A stretch of DNA of 42,507 bases from Halalkalicoccus sp. NIPERK01 (GTDB lineage: Archaea > Halobacteriota > Halobacteria > Halobacteriales > Halalkalicoccaceae): positions 1 to 42,507 of the forward strand of contig NZ_JASVVV010000010.1 of assembly GCF_030287405.1 (NCBI RefSeq). The letters run 5' to 3'. Each line of letters begins with the position of its first letter. The stretch's first letter is position 1. The notes beneath the pieces were generated by a model. That model was not told the DNA's origin, did no database searches, and was given only the letters and a program-made list of their open reading frames with translations. Both the position numbers and the translations under genes were made by a program. This document shows, piece after piece, positions 1 to 7,472 of the stretch.

Positions 1-77
1 CTCGCTCGCGCCTTCGCGAGCGCCCTTGGGCGCGAGCGAGAGCGCGCAGACGAGTCTGTCGGTCGGTGTCGTTGAGG
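1..77. repeat. Terminal direct overlap, left copy (circle closure)
   Basis: Bases 1-77 are identical to bases 42431-42507. An exact 77-base match at both ends is what a de Bruijn assembler leaves when it closes a circle with k=77, so the molecule is probably a 42,430 bp circle rather than a linear molecule with short terminal repeats. The overlap starts inside a strong hairpin. Confidence 0.85.
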
Positions 78-141
78 AAATCCGCGATGCTGGAACATCG
101 CGGTGTCGGGCGCGTGAGCGCCTTCAGGTGTAAGGACACCA

Positions 142-1218
142 ATGTCAAGTACGAGCTTTGTGCGGTATGAATCTTCGGTCGAACAGGTATCCGAGAACAG
201 CGAGGCGTCCGAGGAGTCGGTCGTCGAGCGCGAGCCAGCCCAGGCGTCGACGTGCGTCGAGTGCGATGGACGGGTGATCACCGAGGATAACGAGTCGTTC
301 TGCGTGGGCTGCGGCCTCATCGTCTCAGCGGAGCACGTCGATCACCGGCCGACGCGGGGCGTGCATGGGCCGTCAGATGGGAGCGGTCCCGTGGAGTGGA
401 GCTGTGAGTCGATCAATCCGCTGCGGATTGACAAGGGCATGCATACGACGTTCTTCCTCGGCAGTGACGGGTACGGACGATCGCTGACGAGCGAGAAAAA
501 AGACAAATTCGAGCGGCTGCGCCAGCGGCACAAGCGCTTCCAGGTCGAGGACAAGCGCGCGATTCGGCTCAACGAGGGGTTCCGGGACATCGAGTCGATC
601 ACCGGGAATCTGGCACTTCCCGGGTTCGTCGCCGAGGATGCTGGGCTGTTCCTCAAGCAGGCGGCCGATGCGCGCCTGCCCGGTGGCCGGATGTCTTGGG
701 AGGCACTCGCCGGCGGGGCAGTCCTGCTGGCGGCCCTCGATGCGGAGTTCCCGCGGTCCTGTGAGGAAGTCGCCCAGTACGCGAAAGCCGGCCGTGAACG
801 GCTGTGTGCGGCTGCGCGGAAGCTTCGATGCGAGCTCGAGTTGGACGTGCCGCCCGTGCGGGAAGCGCCAGTCGACGCGGTGGTCGCGGCGCTCGGTGAG
901 GCGGCGCCGGATGTCGAAGCGTGTCTGCGGCTGCGACGGATCGGTGCGCACCTTCTGGAGATCGCCGACGAGGCGCCAATCGGGCCGGGGACATCGCGGG
1001 TGACGATGGCAGCGGCGGCCGTGTACGCAGCGGATCGGCTCACTGAGGGCAAAGCGTTGACCCAAGCAGAGGTGGTCGCCGCAGGAACGACGATTCTCGA
1101 CACCACCAAAAGCCGGGTCAGTCGGTACTCTCAGGCGCTGCACGACGCCTACGTGGACCGACACGGGACGAACGATCCGGCGGCGGTCCTCAAGCGAAGC
1201 CGCGTCCAGCTCCACTGA
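142..1218 (+). CDS. tfb: Transcription initiation factor IIB (TFB), divergent plasmid copy
   Basis: TFB bridges TBP-bound promoter DNA and archaeal RNA polymerase. The 358-residue protein has an N-terminal zinc ribbon (C38-x2-C41 and C54-x2-C57), a B-reader/linker-like region around residues 85-135, and a helical C-terminal core of two cyclin-like repeats (about 155-335). The N terminus adds some 35 acidic residues before the ribbon, so it is longer than the usual chromosomal TFB of about 300-330 residues. A T-rich terminator follows the stop. On the circle it lies downstream of the plasmid TBP and the 348-residue orphan on the same strand, suggesting the element carries a matched pair of basal factors. 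Haloarchaea often have several TFBs with different promoter preferences; which promoters this one serves cannot be read from the sequence. Confidence 0.9.
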   Translation: MSSTSFVRYESSVEQVSENSEASEESVVEREPAQASTCVECDGRVITEDNESFCVGCGLIVSAEHVDHRPTRGVHGPSDGSGPVEWSCESINPLRIDKGMHTTFFLGSDGYGRSLTSEKKDKFERLRQRHKRFQVEDKRAIRLNEGFRDIESITGNLALPGFVAEDAGLFLKQAADARLPGGRMSWEALAGGAVLLAALDAEFPRSCEEVAQYAKAGRERLCAAARKLRCELELDVPPVREAPVDAVVAALGEAAPDVEACLRLRRIGAHLLEIADEAPIGPGTSRVTMAAAAVYAADRLTEGKALTQAEVVAAGTTILDTTKSRVSRYSQALHDAYVDRHGTNDPAAVLKRSRVQLH

Positions 1219-1230
1219 GCGAGACACACC

Positions 1231-1240
1231 TCTCTTTTTT
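1231..1240 (+). terminator. T-rich terminator after TFB
   Basis: TCTCTTTTTT lies 13 bases after the TFB stop. Archaeal termination commonly uses such short oligo-T tracts on the coding strand, with no need for a hairpin. Confidence 0.55.
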
Positions 1241-1495
1241 AGTGCGACCGCCGCCCGGTGACGCCCCACCGCCCCACCCTCCGCTCCCGACGCCTCCGGC
1301 GTCGGCAGCCACGACCGAATGTCATTTCCTGTCTGATCTGAGGGGATCCTATATCCGCTCGTGACACCATTCTACTAACCAAACCAATTGACTGAAATTA
1401 AATATGATAACGTTATCACATCATCTACCCAACGAAGTGTAAGGATCTGGTTGGTTGTAGCTTAGATCAGCAACACCACGACTCAGATTCAATAA
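1241..1495. promoter_or_regulatory. Intergenic region with a 14-bp perfect palindrome
   Basis: This gap has no convincing ORF. It contains TGATAACGTTATCA (1405-1418), a perfect 14-bp palindrome in an AT-rich stretch with AAATTAAATA just before it. This looks like an operator or promoter region for the DUF4870-like gene and the toxin-antitoxin pair that follow. Confidence 0.4.
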
Positions 1496-1936
1496 ATTAG
1501 GGTTACAGAAACACAAGACACCATCGAAGCAACCGAAATCGGCGAGAACGAAGACCACGTCGTCGGAGCTGACGAAGCGGCGACGTTCGGACTGGACGAG
1601 AACGTCGCAGGAGCACTAAGCTACCTCTTCGGATTCCTGACGGGGATCGTCTTCTACGTAGTGGAAGACGACAATGAGTTCGTCCGATTCCATGCCGCAC
1701 AGAGCACGCTCACCTTCGGCGGGATTTTTGCGCTCAGTATCCTACTCGGATTCATTCCACTGTTCCTCGATTCCATCCCAGTCGTGGGATGGATGGTCGG
1801 GTTGCTCTTTGGGCTTGCCTCGCTCCTACTGGCACCGGTCGGATTGATCCTCTGGGTCGTTCTGCTCATCAAGGCCTACAAGGGAGAGATGTTCAAACTC
1901 CCGATCGTCGGCGAGATGGCCGAAAACTACGTCTAG
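1496..1936 (+). CDS. DUF4870/Tic20-like small membrane protein, start codon missing or non-canonical
   Basis: The reading frame is open from 1496 and encodes an acidic head, then GLDENVAGALSYLFGFLTGI, then V-x-F-VRFHAAQS and two more hydrophobic segments ending at KAYKGEMFKLP. This is the DUF4870 (Tic20-like) pattern: three or four membrane helices, function unknown. The family signature begins well before the only GTG (1661), which would cut off the first helix. Upstream there is only ATT (1496), AGG (1499) and GTT (1502) before the in-frame stop TAA at 1493. AGG at 1499 is one substitution away from ATG and would give an MVTETQ start. So the gene either starts at a rare codon such as ATT, or has lost its start by a point change or consensus error. 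It lies just upstream of the toxin-antitoxin pair. Confidence 0.7.
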   Translation: MRVTETQDTIEATEIGENEDHVVGADEAATFGLDENVAGALSYLFGFLTGIVFYVVEDDNEFVRFHAAQSTLTFGGIFALSILLGFIPLFLDSIPVVGWMVGLLFGLASLLLAPVGLILWVVLLIKAYKGEMFKLPIVGEMAENYV

Positions 1937-1943
1937 GAGTTGG

Positions 1944-2219
1944 ATGGTCACCTTATTTGACTCGCTACGTGACCCCTACGAAGTGATCAATCAACTGCTG
2001 CGGGAGCTGCTCGTGTTCGTCAACAAGCTTTACTACGGGATCGCTGACGGCAACTCGCTCCTACGGTACGACAACTCGCCCTACCACTTGGACGTCGGTC
2101 GACACCACCGGCACACGCCCGAGGGCGCTATCACGAAACTGGAGTTCACAGGCCTCTCCGACCTGATCGACGACTTCCAAACCGAGGTGAACGAAATCTA
2201 TGAGCGACAAACCGACTAA
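1944..2219 (+). CDS. TumE-family toxin (DUF6516-like)
   Basis: This 91-residue protein carries the block RDPYEVINQLLRELLVFVNKLYY and, further on, SPYHLDVGRHHRHTPEGAITKL split by a short linker, which I recognise from the haloarchaeal TumE (former DUF6516) toxin family. Its stop overlaps the next gene by 20 bases, as expected for a translationally coupled toxin-antitoxin pair with the toxin first. The conserved H/R-rich centre (YH-x3-GRHHRH) is the likely functional core. The molecular target is not known to me. The pair could serve plasmid maintenance. Confidence 0.75.
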   Translation: MVTLFDSLRDPYEVINQLLRELLVFVNKLYYGIADGNSLLRYDNSPYHLDVGRHHRHTPEGAITKLEFTGLSDLIDDFQTEVNEIYERQTD

Positions 2220-2667
2220 CACCGAACCGACGCACGACGAATTCACGCCTGACCCGGACAACGTTGAGTACCCCTCGACCCTCCGCATCACGTCGCTTCC
2301 AGCGAAACAGGCGCAGGCGGCAGCCATCGAGCGCGCCGAACAGTGGGAGCAGGGTGAAGAAGTACTGCATGTCGTCAACTTCGAAGATCGTGCGCGGCTC
2401 CGCCAGCTACTCACCGATCGACGGATGGAATTGCTCGAAGAGGTGATGAAGCACCCGCCCGAGAGTATTCGTGCACTGGCCAGCCGTCTCGACCGTGACG
2501 TGCACGACGTCCATAACGATCTGCACCTGCTTGCCGAATATGGTATTATCCACTTCGAAGAGGATGGTCGCTCGAAGAAGCCGTACGTCCCCTACGACAC
2601 GGTCCGGATTGAGGTTGAGTTCGGCCTGCCACGTGGCGAAGGGTCAGAGTCGGCCGTATCAGCGTAA
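2200..2667 (+). CDS. HVO_A0114-type winged-helix DNA-binding protein, TumA-like antitoxin
   Basis: This 155-residue protein has a disordered acidic N terminus, then a linker, then a winged helix-turn-helix (about residues 75-130: LLEEVMKHPPESIRALASRL, then a second helix DVHDVHNDLHLLAEYGIIHF, then a wing with KKPYVPYDTVRIEVEF). It matches the haloarchaeal HVO_A0114 family of putative DNA-binding proteins that usually sit directly after TumE. It starts inside the toxin gene, so the two are coupled. The expected role is to neutralise the toxin and repress the operon, possibly through the palindrome at 1405-1418 or a nearer site. That role is inferred from arrangement and family. Confidence 0.75.
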   Translation: MSDKPTNTEPTHDEFTPDPDNVEYPSTLRITSLPAKQAQAAAIERAEQWEQGEEVLHVVNFEDRARLRQLLTDRRMELLEEVMKHPPESIRALASRLDRDVHDVHNDLHLLAEYGIIHFEEDGRSKKPYVPYDTVRIEVEFGLPRGEGSESAVSA

Positions 2668-2731
2668 TCGACGGTCTGGAATGACCTTTTCTTCCACCTC
2701 AAGCCCGAACCGAGATCTTCGATCCCCTCGC

Positions 2732-3718
2732 TTACGGGCTCCAGATGGTTGGAGGAGTTGTTTCGGGAGGTCGACGACGAGGTGCTGTCTGCTCGAACGA
2801 GTATCCCAGTTCAATGAGCGTCGTCTCGTCAAAGGGCTTGCCCAAGATCTCCATCCCGATCGGTAGCTCACCCTCTGTGAACCCCGCTGGGACCGACATG
2901 GCGCAGCACAGTGATTGTGATGCGATAATCGTGTTTGTTGGGAACGTCATCGTTGCGTACTTCTCTTCCCGGATTTCATCTTCCGTTGGCGGAATGACTT
3001 GGACGTCTGGATACACGATTGCATCGAGATCGTGATTGGCATAGACGTTCAAAATCGCCTGTTGGAATTCCTGTTGTGCATTGAGTCGCCGCCAATATTC
3101 CAAGTCGTCTTCAAGATCGTCCGGTCCTTCTTCCGCGAACGCGACGAAGAGATCAAGCAATTCGTGGTAATCGTCGTTTTCATACAACTCGTCGACCGAA
3201 TCGACGGGTCCGTCGATATCCTGCAGGAACCTGTTAATATCCCGCTTTGACTGGAGTACATACAGCATCGTCTCTTCAAGGTAGTCTGTTAATCGGGGAA
3301 TTTCGACCGGATCGACGATTTCTGCATCGGAATTACGCATCGTTACGATCGCGTCGTCGACAACTTCATTGACAGGTGCTGCGTCAGGATTATCGTCATC
3401 CCCGAACCCATCTCGGAGGACCCCGATTCGTGCTCCATTCAAAGCATCCGCCTTGAGATGGTTGACGTAGGACCCGTGAGGGTTTGCGAGTTCGGTTTTG
3501 GCAGTGAGTCCGTCTTCCATATCATAACCGACGAGTACGTCCAAGAGTTTGGCAGTCTCTCGAACGGTTCGGGTCATCGGGCCTGCAGTATCTTGATGAG
3601 AGACAAGGGGATTTACACCAGATCGACTAATCAACCCCGGCGTCACTCGGAAACCGACGAGGTTATCGAACGAGGCAGGGACCCGAATAGACCCACCGCA
3701 ATCCGTTCCGATCCCGAC
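2732..3718 (-). pseudogene. 5'-truncated amidase (GatA/amidase signature family)
   Basis: The minus strand encodes the C-terminal two thirds of an amidase-signature enzyme. Reading from 3718 downward the frame gives VGIGTDCGGSIRVPASF followed by LVGFR and GPMTRTV, which contains the family's Gly-Ser nucleophile region (GGSIR). Immediately upstream in frame is a TGA (3725-3727), and nothing upstream resembles the missing first 150 or so residues with the catalytic lysine. The annotatable ATG at 3646 lies after the catalytic serine. The remnant is therefore almost certainly inactive. The C-terminal end looks complete (ELPIGMEILGKPFDE, then a stop at 2732-2734). It is probably a piece of chromosomal DNA picked up when the neighbouring defence genes were acquired. 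Confidence 0.85.
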
Positions 3719-3863
3719 TGTTCTTCAAGTACATCACTGATTACCAGCCAATATCGATAACTATATACAATCTCTGTGAACAATTAACATGCTTGGCAAT
3801 GGTCGAATTCTCCACCTACAATGCTACAGTCTCACTATTTCACTTTCACTCTGGTAGCAACAG

Positions 3864-3871
3864 TTTAAATA
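3864..3871 (+). promoter_or_regulatory. TATA box for the CBASS operon
   Basis: TTTAAATA lies where it would place transcription start near 3893-3897, immediately at the ATG of a tiny ORF (3896). The rest of the 3725-3863 gap is featureless. Confidence 0.5.
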
Positions 3872-3895
3872 CAACCGATCCCATTAATCAAATCG

Positions 3896-3928
3896 ATGAC
3901 GCAGCAGGCGCAAGCAGGTGAGCTATAG
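3896..3928 (+). other. Ten-codon upstream mini-ORF, in frame with the CD-NTase
   Basis: ATG at 3896 opens MTQQAQAGEL followed by TAG (3926-3928). The next in-frame ATG is the nucleotidyltransferase start at 3932. The promoter upstream would make this ATG leaderless or nearly so. Inside it, AGGTGAG (3916-3922) is a Shine-Dalgarno-like sequence nine bases before the 3932 start. It may be a leader peptide that couples or limits translation of the sensor; it could also be chance. Confidence 0.35.
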
Positions 3929-3931
3929 ACC

Positions 3932-4861
3932 ATGCCAATTCCGCCCTCCCAATTCAAGAACTGGAGTAGTCCTGGCGCAGATAAGGGGTCAAAAACAGCA
4001 GCAGACAAGATCCAAAAAATTCTGGAACTCGACCGGTCCCCGATCGACCAAAGCGACTTCATCGTACGACGGCAGGGATCGTACAAAAACACCACTCACA
4101 CCCGTGACAACAGCGACGTGGACGTAATCGCCAAACTCACGTCCGCCTGGTGGCGAGACCTCTCCGAACTGGAAAGCGACGAAGTAGACCGATACCACGA
4201 CAACAACAGCTCTACCGACTACGGGTACACCGACTTCCGGCAGGACGTCTGGAACTGGATACAGACAAAATTCGACCGAAACGTGATCAGTTGGAACGGA
4301 AAAGCCATCGAGATCAGCAAGGAAAGCGGCCGGCTGCCCGATATCGACGTTGACCTCGTACCGTGCATTGAGTACCGGTACTACACCAACTACCCAGAAT
4401 ACGGCGAACCAGATTGCGACGAAGGGATGGCGTTCAAATCCCGGTACGGTTCGGAGAAGATCATCAACTATCCGGCGTTGCACTACGAGAACGGGTGCGA
4501 CATGCACGACAACTACAAAGAGACGGTCCGTATCTTCAAAAACGCCCGCGACTACTACAACAACCATTTCGATACACTGTGGACGATCGGCGCGCACTCG
4601 TACGGGATCGAGTGTCTGATCTCCAACGTGCCCAAACGAATTCTGAAACGTAGTAACCGGGCGGACCGATTCTACGAGACACTGCAGTTTCTGGACGACG
4701 CCGACTTCAGCACGTTCGATCAAGTATCTAAGATGGAGCCGTTGTTCGGAGACAGCAACACGCAGTGGAACACGGATGAAGCAGACGATCTCGTGACGCG
4801 ACTCTCTGAGATGTGGGACGACTGGAACGATAAAACGGCCAATGCACAGCTTCTCTACTGA
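3932..4861 (+). CDS. CBASS CD-NTase (cGAS/DncV-like nucleotidyltransferase)
   Basis: This is the 309-residue sensor-synthase of a CBASS defence system. It shows the nucleotidyltransferase core GS (residues 49-50, in RRQGSYKN), then SDVDV with catalytic D62 and D64, and a third acidic residue in DIDVDLVPC (D141 best fits the usual DVVPC position). The N terminus IPPSQFKNWS with GADKGSKTA matches the short lead-in of bacterial CD-NTases, which supports the 3932 start rather than a longer one. On phage infection such enzymes make cyclic oligonucleotides that activate a partner effector. The next gene, a Cap15-type protein, overlaps its end by 20 bases. No Cap2/Cap3 or HORMA/TRIP13 genes are present, so this would be a minimal type I arrangement. 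The product nucleotide and the clade cannot be set by eye. Confidence 0.88.
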   Translation: MPIPPSQFKNWSSPGADKGSKTAADKIQKILELDRSPIDQSDFIVRRQGSYKNTTHTRDNSDVDVIAKLTSAWWRDLSELESDEVDRYHDNNSSTDYGYTDFRQDVWNWIQTKFDRNVISWNGKAIEISKESGRLPDIDVDLVPCIEYRYYTNYPEYGEPDCDEGMAFKSRYGSEKIINYPALHYENGCDMHDNYKETVRIFKNARDYYNNHFDTLWTIGAHSYGIECLISNVPKRILKRSNRADRFYETLQFLDDADFSTFDQVSKMEPLFGDSNTQWNTDEADDLVTRLSEMWDDWNDKTANAQLLY

Positions 4862-5459
4862 CCAGCCACGTCGCCATAAACGGTACATCCTGATTGGTGT
4901 AGTTTCGGCGATGATCTACCTCGGCGTAGCGTGGCTGTTCGGCCCAGTGATCGGACTCGCAATTGGCGGCATATCCACCCTGCTGTACGCGACATTCACG
5001 AGAAAGCTGTGGAAATGGGACGTGCTGCACCGGTATAGCGTAGTGGCTGTTCCCAACCTGAACGGGACGTGGACCGGCTACCTGTACACGTCACGAGACG
5101 AAACCATGATTCCGGACAATCAGATAGTGACAGACGGAACCCAGTATGATAATTTGACAAAACAGGAAACAGAGATCACGATCGAGCAGACGTGGGACAA
5201 AATTTTAGTGACATTGAACGGCCCAGAATCACCGTCACGGAGTGAGGCGGCGACGATCCTGGTCAACGACAAGGCGTGGCCGACGTTGACGTACAATTAT
5301 TGGAACGAGGGCAGTATGACGAACGACGACCTTGACCCGCACTACGGGACCGCGGTCTTGGAGTATCATGAAGACGAAGAGAAATTGCAAGGGAAGTACT
5401 ACAACCGCCCGGATCAGCGCGGGACACACGGCGTACTAGAGTTGTATCGGACGGAGTGA
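4842..5459 (+). CDS. cap15: Cap15-type CBASS effector (two TM helices plus beta-barrel)
   Basis: This 205-residue protein begins with a basic head (PRRHKR), two membrane helices (about residues 15-33 and 34-50) and then a beta-rich soluble part starting at PNLNGTWTGYLYTS. The PxLNGTWxGxL entry and the closing GxYYN-x-RGTHGVLELYR are what I know from the S-2TM-beta/Cap15 family. In bacteria, Cap15 binds the cyclic nucleotide made by its CD-NTase through the beta-barrel, oligomerises and disrupts the inner membrane, killing the infected cell. The start lies inside the CD-NTase gene, so the two are coupled and should be made together. How such an effector acts in an archaeal ether-lipid membrane is an open question. 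Confidence 0.85.
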   Translation: MHSFSTDQPRRHKRYILIGVVSAMIYLGVAWLFGPVIGLAIGGISTLLYATFTRKLWKWDVLHRYSVVAVPNLNGTWTGYLYTSRDETMIPDNQIVTDGTQYDNLTKQETEITIEQTWDKILVTLNGPESPSRSEAATILVNDKAWPTLTYNYWNEGSMTNDDLDPHYGTAVLEYHEDEEKLQGKYYNRPDQRGTHGVLELYRTE

Positions 5460-5766
5460 CAAAAAAGTCGGTGCTGGCCGCAGCACCATTCAAATGGTGA
5501 TAACTGCTCTGATCGACCCCGGCCGTGCCAATCTCGAGTTATCTGATTGTGATGCCGGAGCAAATCAGGCTGATCAGCATCGGAAATTGCATATCGAATT
5601 CACCAATTCGGCGGTTTGAATGTGCAATTTCGCGTGCCGGTATCTTCGACCGTGCAACCCTCTTGTTCGGGGGTGGAGAGATGACCTATAAACAATCATC
5701 AATCTATCCTTGTAGCACTAGAACTTAGGATGAGTATGACCTATTCTCTAATCAGTTGAAATTACT
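5460..5766. other. Intergenic region, no gene seen
   Basis: About 300 bases with rising AT content toward 5766. A 67-codon ORF at 5525 has no recognisable features or start context. No T-tract terminator is obvious directly after Cap15. Confidence 0.5.
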
Positions 5767-6591
5767 ATGATTGAATTAGAGAGGAGAAATCATAGATACC
5801 ACGCTTTTCAGTGGCCATATGTGGGACTACTTTTCATATCCATAGTATTTTTCTTCGCATATATTGCTATACAGATTAGACTCTCAAATTCACAAGCCTT
5901 GCTAAACTGGACCGGACGTCTTAGTGCAAGCATATTTGGCGCATATTTAACATCTATACTAGTTGATGGGGTATTTAGAGAACGAGAACGCGAGAGAAAA
6001 GAGAGTATTCAGCAAACTGCATTTCAGGCATTAGCTCCTGATCTACACCGTCAACAAGTTCTGATTGAGCTCTTGTATAGGGTTGGAGCGCCTGAACCTG
6101 TCAGTGAGGATGAAATCGGCAATTTGAAGCAATTAGTAGATTCAGAGGACTTTGAAGAGATTAGAATGGTAGATTTCTCTAAAGTTCGACCTGGTGACCT
6201 TGGTTCGGAAGACCGTACATGGCTAGAGGAATTGGAGTATAGTCATAGAGAGCTGGAAGATAGTATAAACCACGTAGTTGAGAGATATGCACATGTTCTA
6301 GATCCCGACCTCATACAACATCTTCACTCACTAGCGAATGCAGGATTTATCTCCTTAATAGAGATCCGTAGAAAACTTTCAGATAGAGAAAACGCCGATT
6401 TTCTCCGAATGGATATGGAATATAATTCTTTTCGTGAGTATTTAGAGGATTTAGAGTATGTTTGTAATGAAACAGGCGAGAGTTTTGAGGACCCTACGTT
6501 CTATATGCTACATAGTCAAAATCTTGCCCCTGGTTGGGGTGAACATCGCCTTTCAGATGATAGACGTACTAATGAAATCGAAGACAGATAG
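5767..6591 (+). CDS. AT-rich two-helix membrane protein of unknown function
   Basis: The product is not recognised. It has 274 residues with two hydrophobic segments near the N terminus (about 19-38, YVGLLFISIVFFFAYIAIQI; and about 50-68), then an RERERERK stop-transfer-like stretch and a roughly 200-residue acidic helical part predicted to face the cytoplasm. Base composition is strikingly unlike the rest of the element: AT-rich, with AGA and TTA codons that are rare in haloarchaea. This points to recent transfer from another source. It lies on the same strand 300 bases after the CBASS operon. The layout of membrane anchor plus cytosolic domain is common among abortive-infection effectors, but nothing in the sequence proves a defence role. 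Confidence 0.7.
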   Translation: MIELERRNHRYHAFQWPYVGLLFISIVFFFAYIAIQIRLSNSQALLNWTGRLSASIFGAYLTSILVDGVFRERERERKESIQQTAFQALAPDLHRQQVLIELLYRVGAPEPVSEDEIGNLKQLVDSEDFEEIRMVDFSKVRPGDLGSEDRTWLEELEYSHRELEDSINHVVERYAHVLDPDLIQHLHSLANAGFISLIEIRRKLSDRENADFLRMDMEYNSFREYLEDLEYVCNETGESFEDPTFYMLHSQNLAPGWGEHRLSDDRRTNEIEDR

Positions 6592-6638
6592 TGCAACTCC
6601 ATTGCTGGCTTTGAGACTCGTAAATAGAGAGTGCAGCG

Positions 6639-6995
6639 TTACTCGCTGTCACGATTCTCGGCAAGTGCCTGGATGGCCTCCCATTCGAATTTCGCGAAGG
6701 CCTTGGCTGCGTCGTTGTCGCGGTTGATCTGATACATCCATGCGTTGCCGGCCTTTCGTGTTTTCTCGACGACGCCATACTTGAGCAGATCATCCATGTG
6801 CCGGTGGACCGTCGACCGATCAGTGTCCGACAGACGAGCGATGTCCGTCATGTTATAGTCCCTGTCAGGGTTGGTGAGCAGCGCCAATAGCATCCGTGTC
6901 TTGGGGTGGTCTCCAAGGACACCGAGCACAACGCTCCCCTCAGGACCAATGGTGTCATTGTCCGTCTGTAGTGTGTTAGTTCCCATATCCGTCAC
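6639..6995 (-). CDS. Winged-helix transcriptional regulator (ArsR/MarR-like)
   Basis: A 118-residue protein whose residues about 25-100 form a winged helix: VVLGVLGDHPKTRMLLALL, then YNMTDIARLSDTDRSTVHRH (recognition helix), then a wing with VVEKTRKAGNAWMYQIN. This is a common haloarchaeal plasmid regulator type. Start choices are GTG at 6995 or ATG at 6986. A perfect inverted repeat CCTTACG-CTC-CGTAAGG (6995-7011) sits right at the start and is the likely autoregulatory operator. The gene it regulates besides itself is unknown; the divergent small gene at 7121 is the obvious candidate. Confidence 0.8.
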   Translation of the reverse strand: MTDMGTNTLQTDNDTIGPEGSVVLGVLGDHPKTRMLLALLTNPDRDYNMTDIARLSDTDRSTVHRHMDDLLKYGVVEKTRKAGNAWMYQINRDNDAAKAFAKFEWEAIQALAENRDSE

Positions 6996-7011
6996 CTTAC
7001 GCTCCGTAAGG
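6995..7011. promoter_or_regulatory. Inverted-repeat operator at the winged-helix regulator start
   Basis: CCTTACG (6995-7001) and CGTAAGG (7005-7011) form a perfect 7-bp dyad with a 3-base centre. It overlaps the start of the minus-strand regulator, a position suited to autorepression. A weaker dyad AGGTT-CT-AACCT lies about 20 bases further on. Confidence 0.5.
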
Positions 7012-7091
7012 CGTTGAGGGTAATAAGTACATAGGTTCTAACCTCAGTACTGTAGTGTTTTACTAGGGCACTGTTGCATTAGAAATACAGG

Positions 7092-7099
7092 TTTATATG
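7092..7099 (+). promoter_or_regulatory. TATA box for the small gene at 7121
   Basis: TTTATATG lies about 26 bases before ATG 7121, the spacing of a leaderless haloarchaeal transcript. This decides for 7121 over the upstream ATG at 7097, which falls inside the box itself. Confidence 0.5.
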
Positions 7100-7120
7100 C
7101 TAGTGGATAGTAGCAGAGAT

Positions 7121-7414
7121 ATGGAGGTGATAAGGATAACAAATCAAGATCTCAAAAATGAGGTGGTCCGATACCTTGTGCGTAACGACGTGACTGGTGG
7201 GAAAAACAGAACGGTTGACACAGTAGTAAACCGGGGTCGATTTAGTTCCCACGAACAAGGAGACGCCAAGGAAGCCATCCGTGAGTTGATCCGTAACCCA
7301 CCGCCAGTTCAGGCCTACGGTGGACAACGAGATGCGATCCAGCTCACGAGCCTCTCAGATGGTGTGCAGTATCTTAAAGACAATGGCGGAGAAGTCCCAT
7401 TCGGTTTGGACTGA
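7121..7414 (+). CDS. Small hypothetical protein
   Basis: A 97-residue protein of unknown function, beginning MEVIRITNQDLKNEVVRYLV. The helix-strand mix (helices about 8-20 and 42-55; RDAIQLTSLSDGVQYLKDN near the end) resembles a small winged-helix fold but lacks a clear recognition-helix signature. It is transcribed divergently from the winged-helix regulator at 6639-6995, with an operator-like dyad between them, so the two may form a regulatory pair. Confidence 0.6.
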   Translation: MEVIRITNQDLKNEVVRYLVRNDVTGGKNRTVDTVVNRGRFSSHEQGDAKEAIRELIRNPPPVQAYGGQRDAIQLTSLSDGVQYLKDNGGEVPFGLD

Positions 7415-7472
7415 CGAGCGGATTTCTTCGTCTTTACGCGCGGGCGAGCGACGGTGCGGGAAAAGTCCCTGA

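Noticed and set aside
5525-5728. 67-codon plus-strand frame after Cap15
   Set aside because: No motif, no promoter or ribosome-binding signal, ordinary for chance in a spacer.
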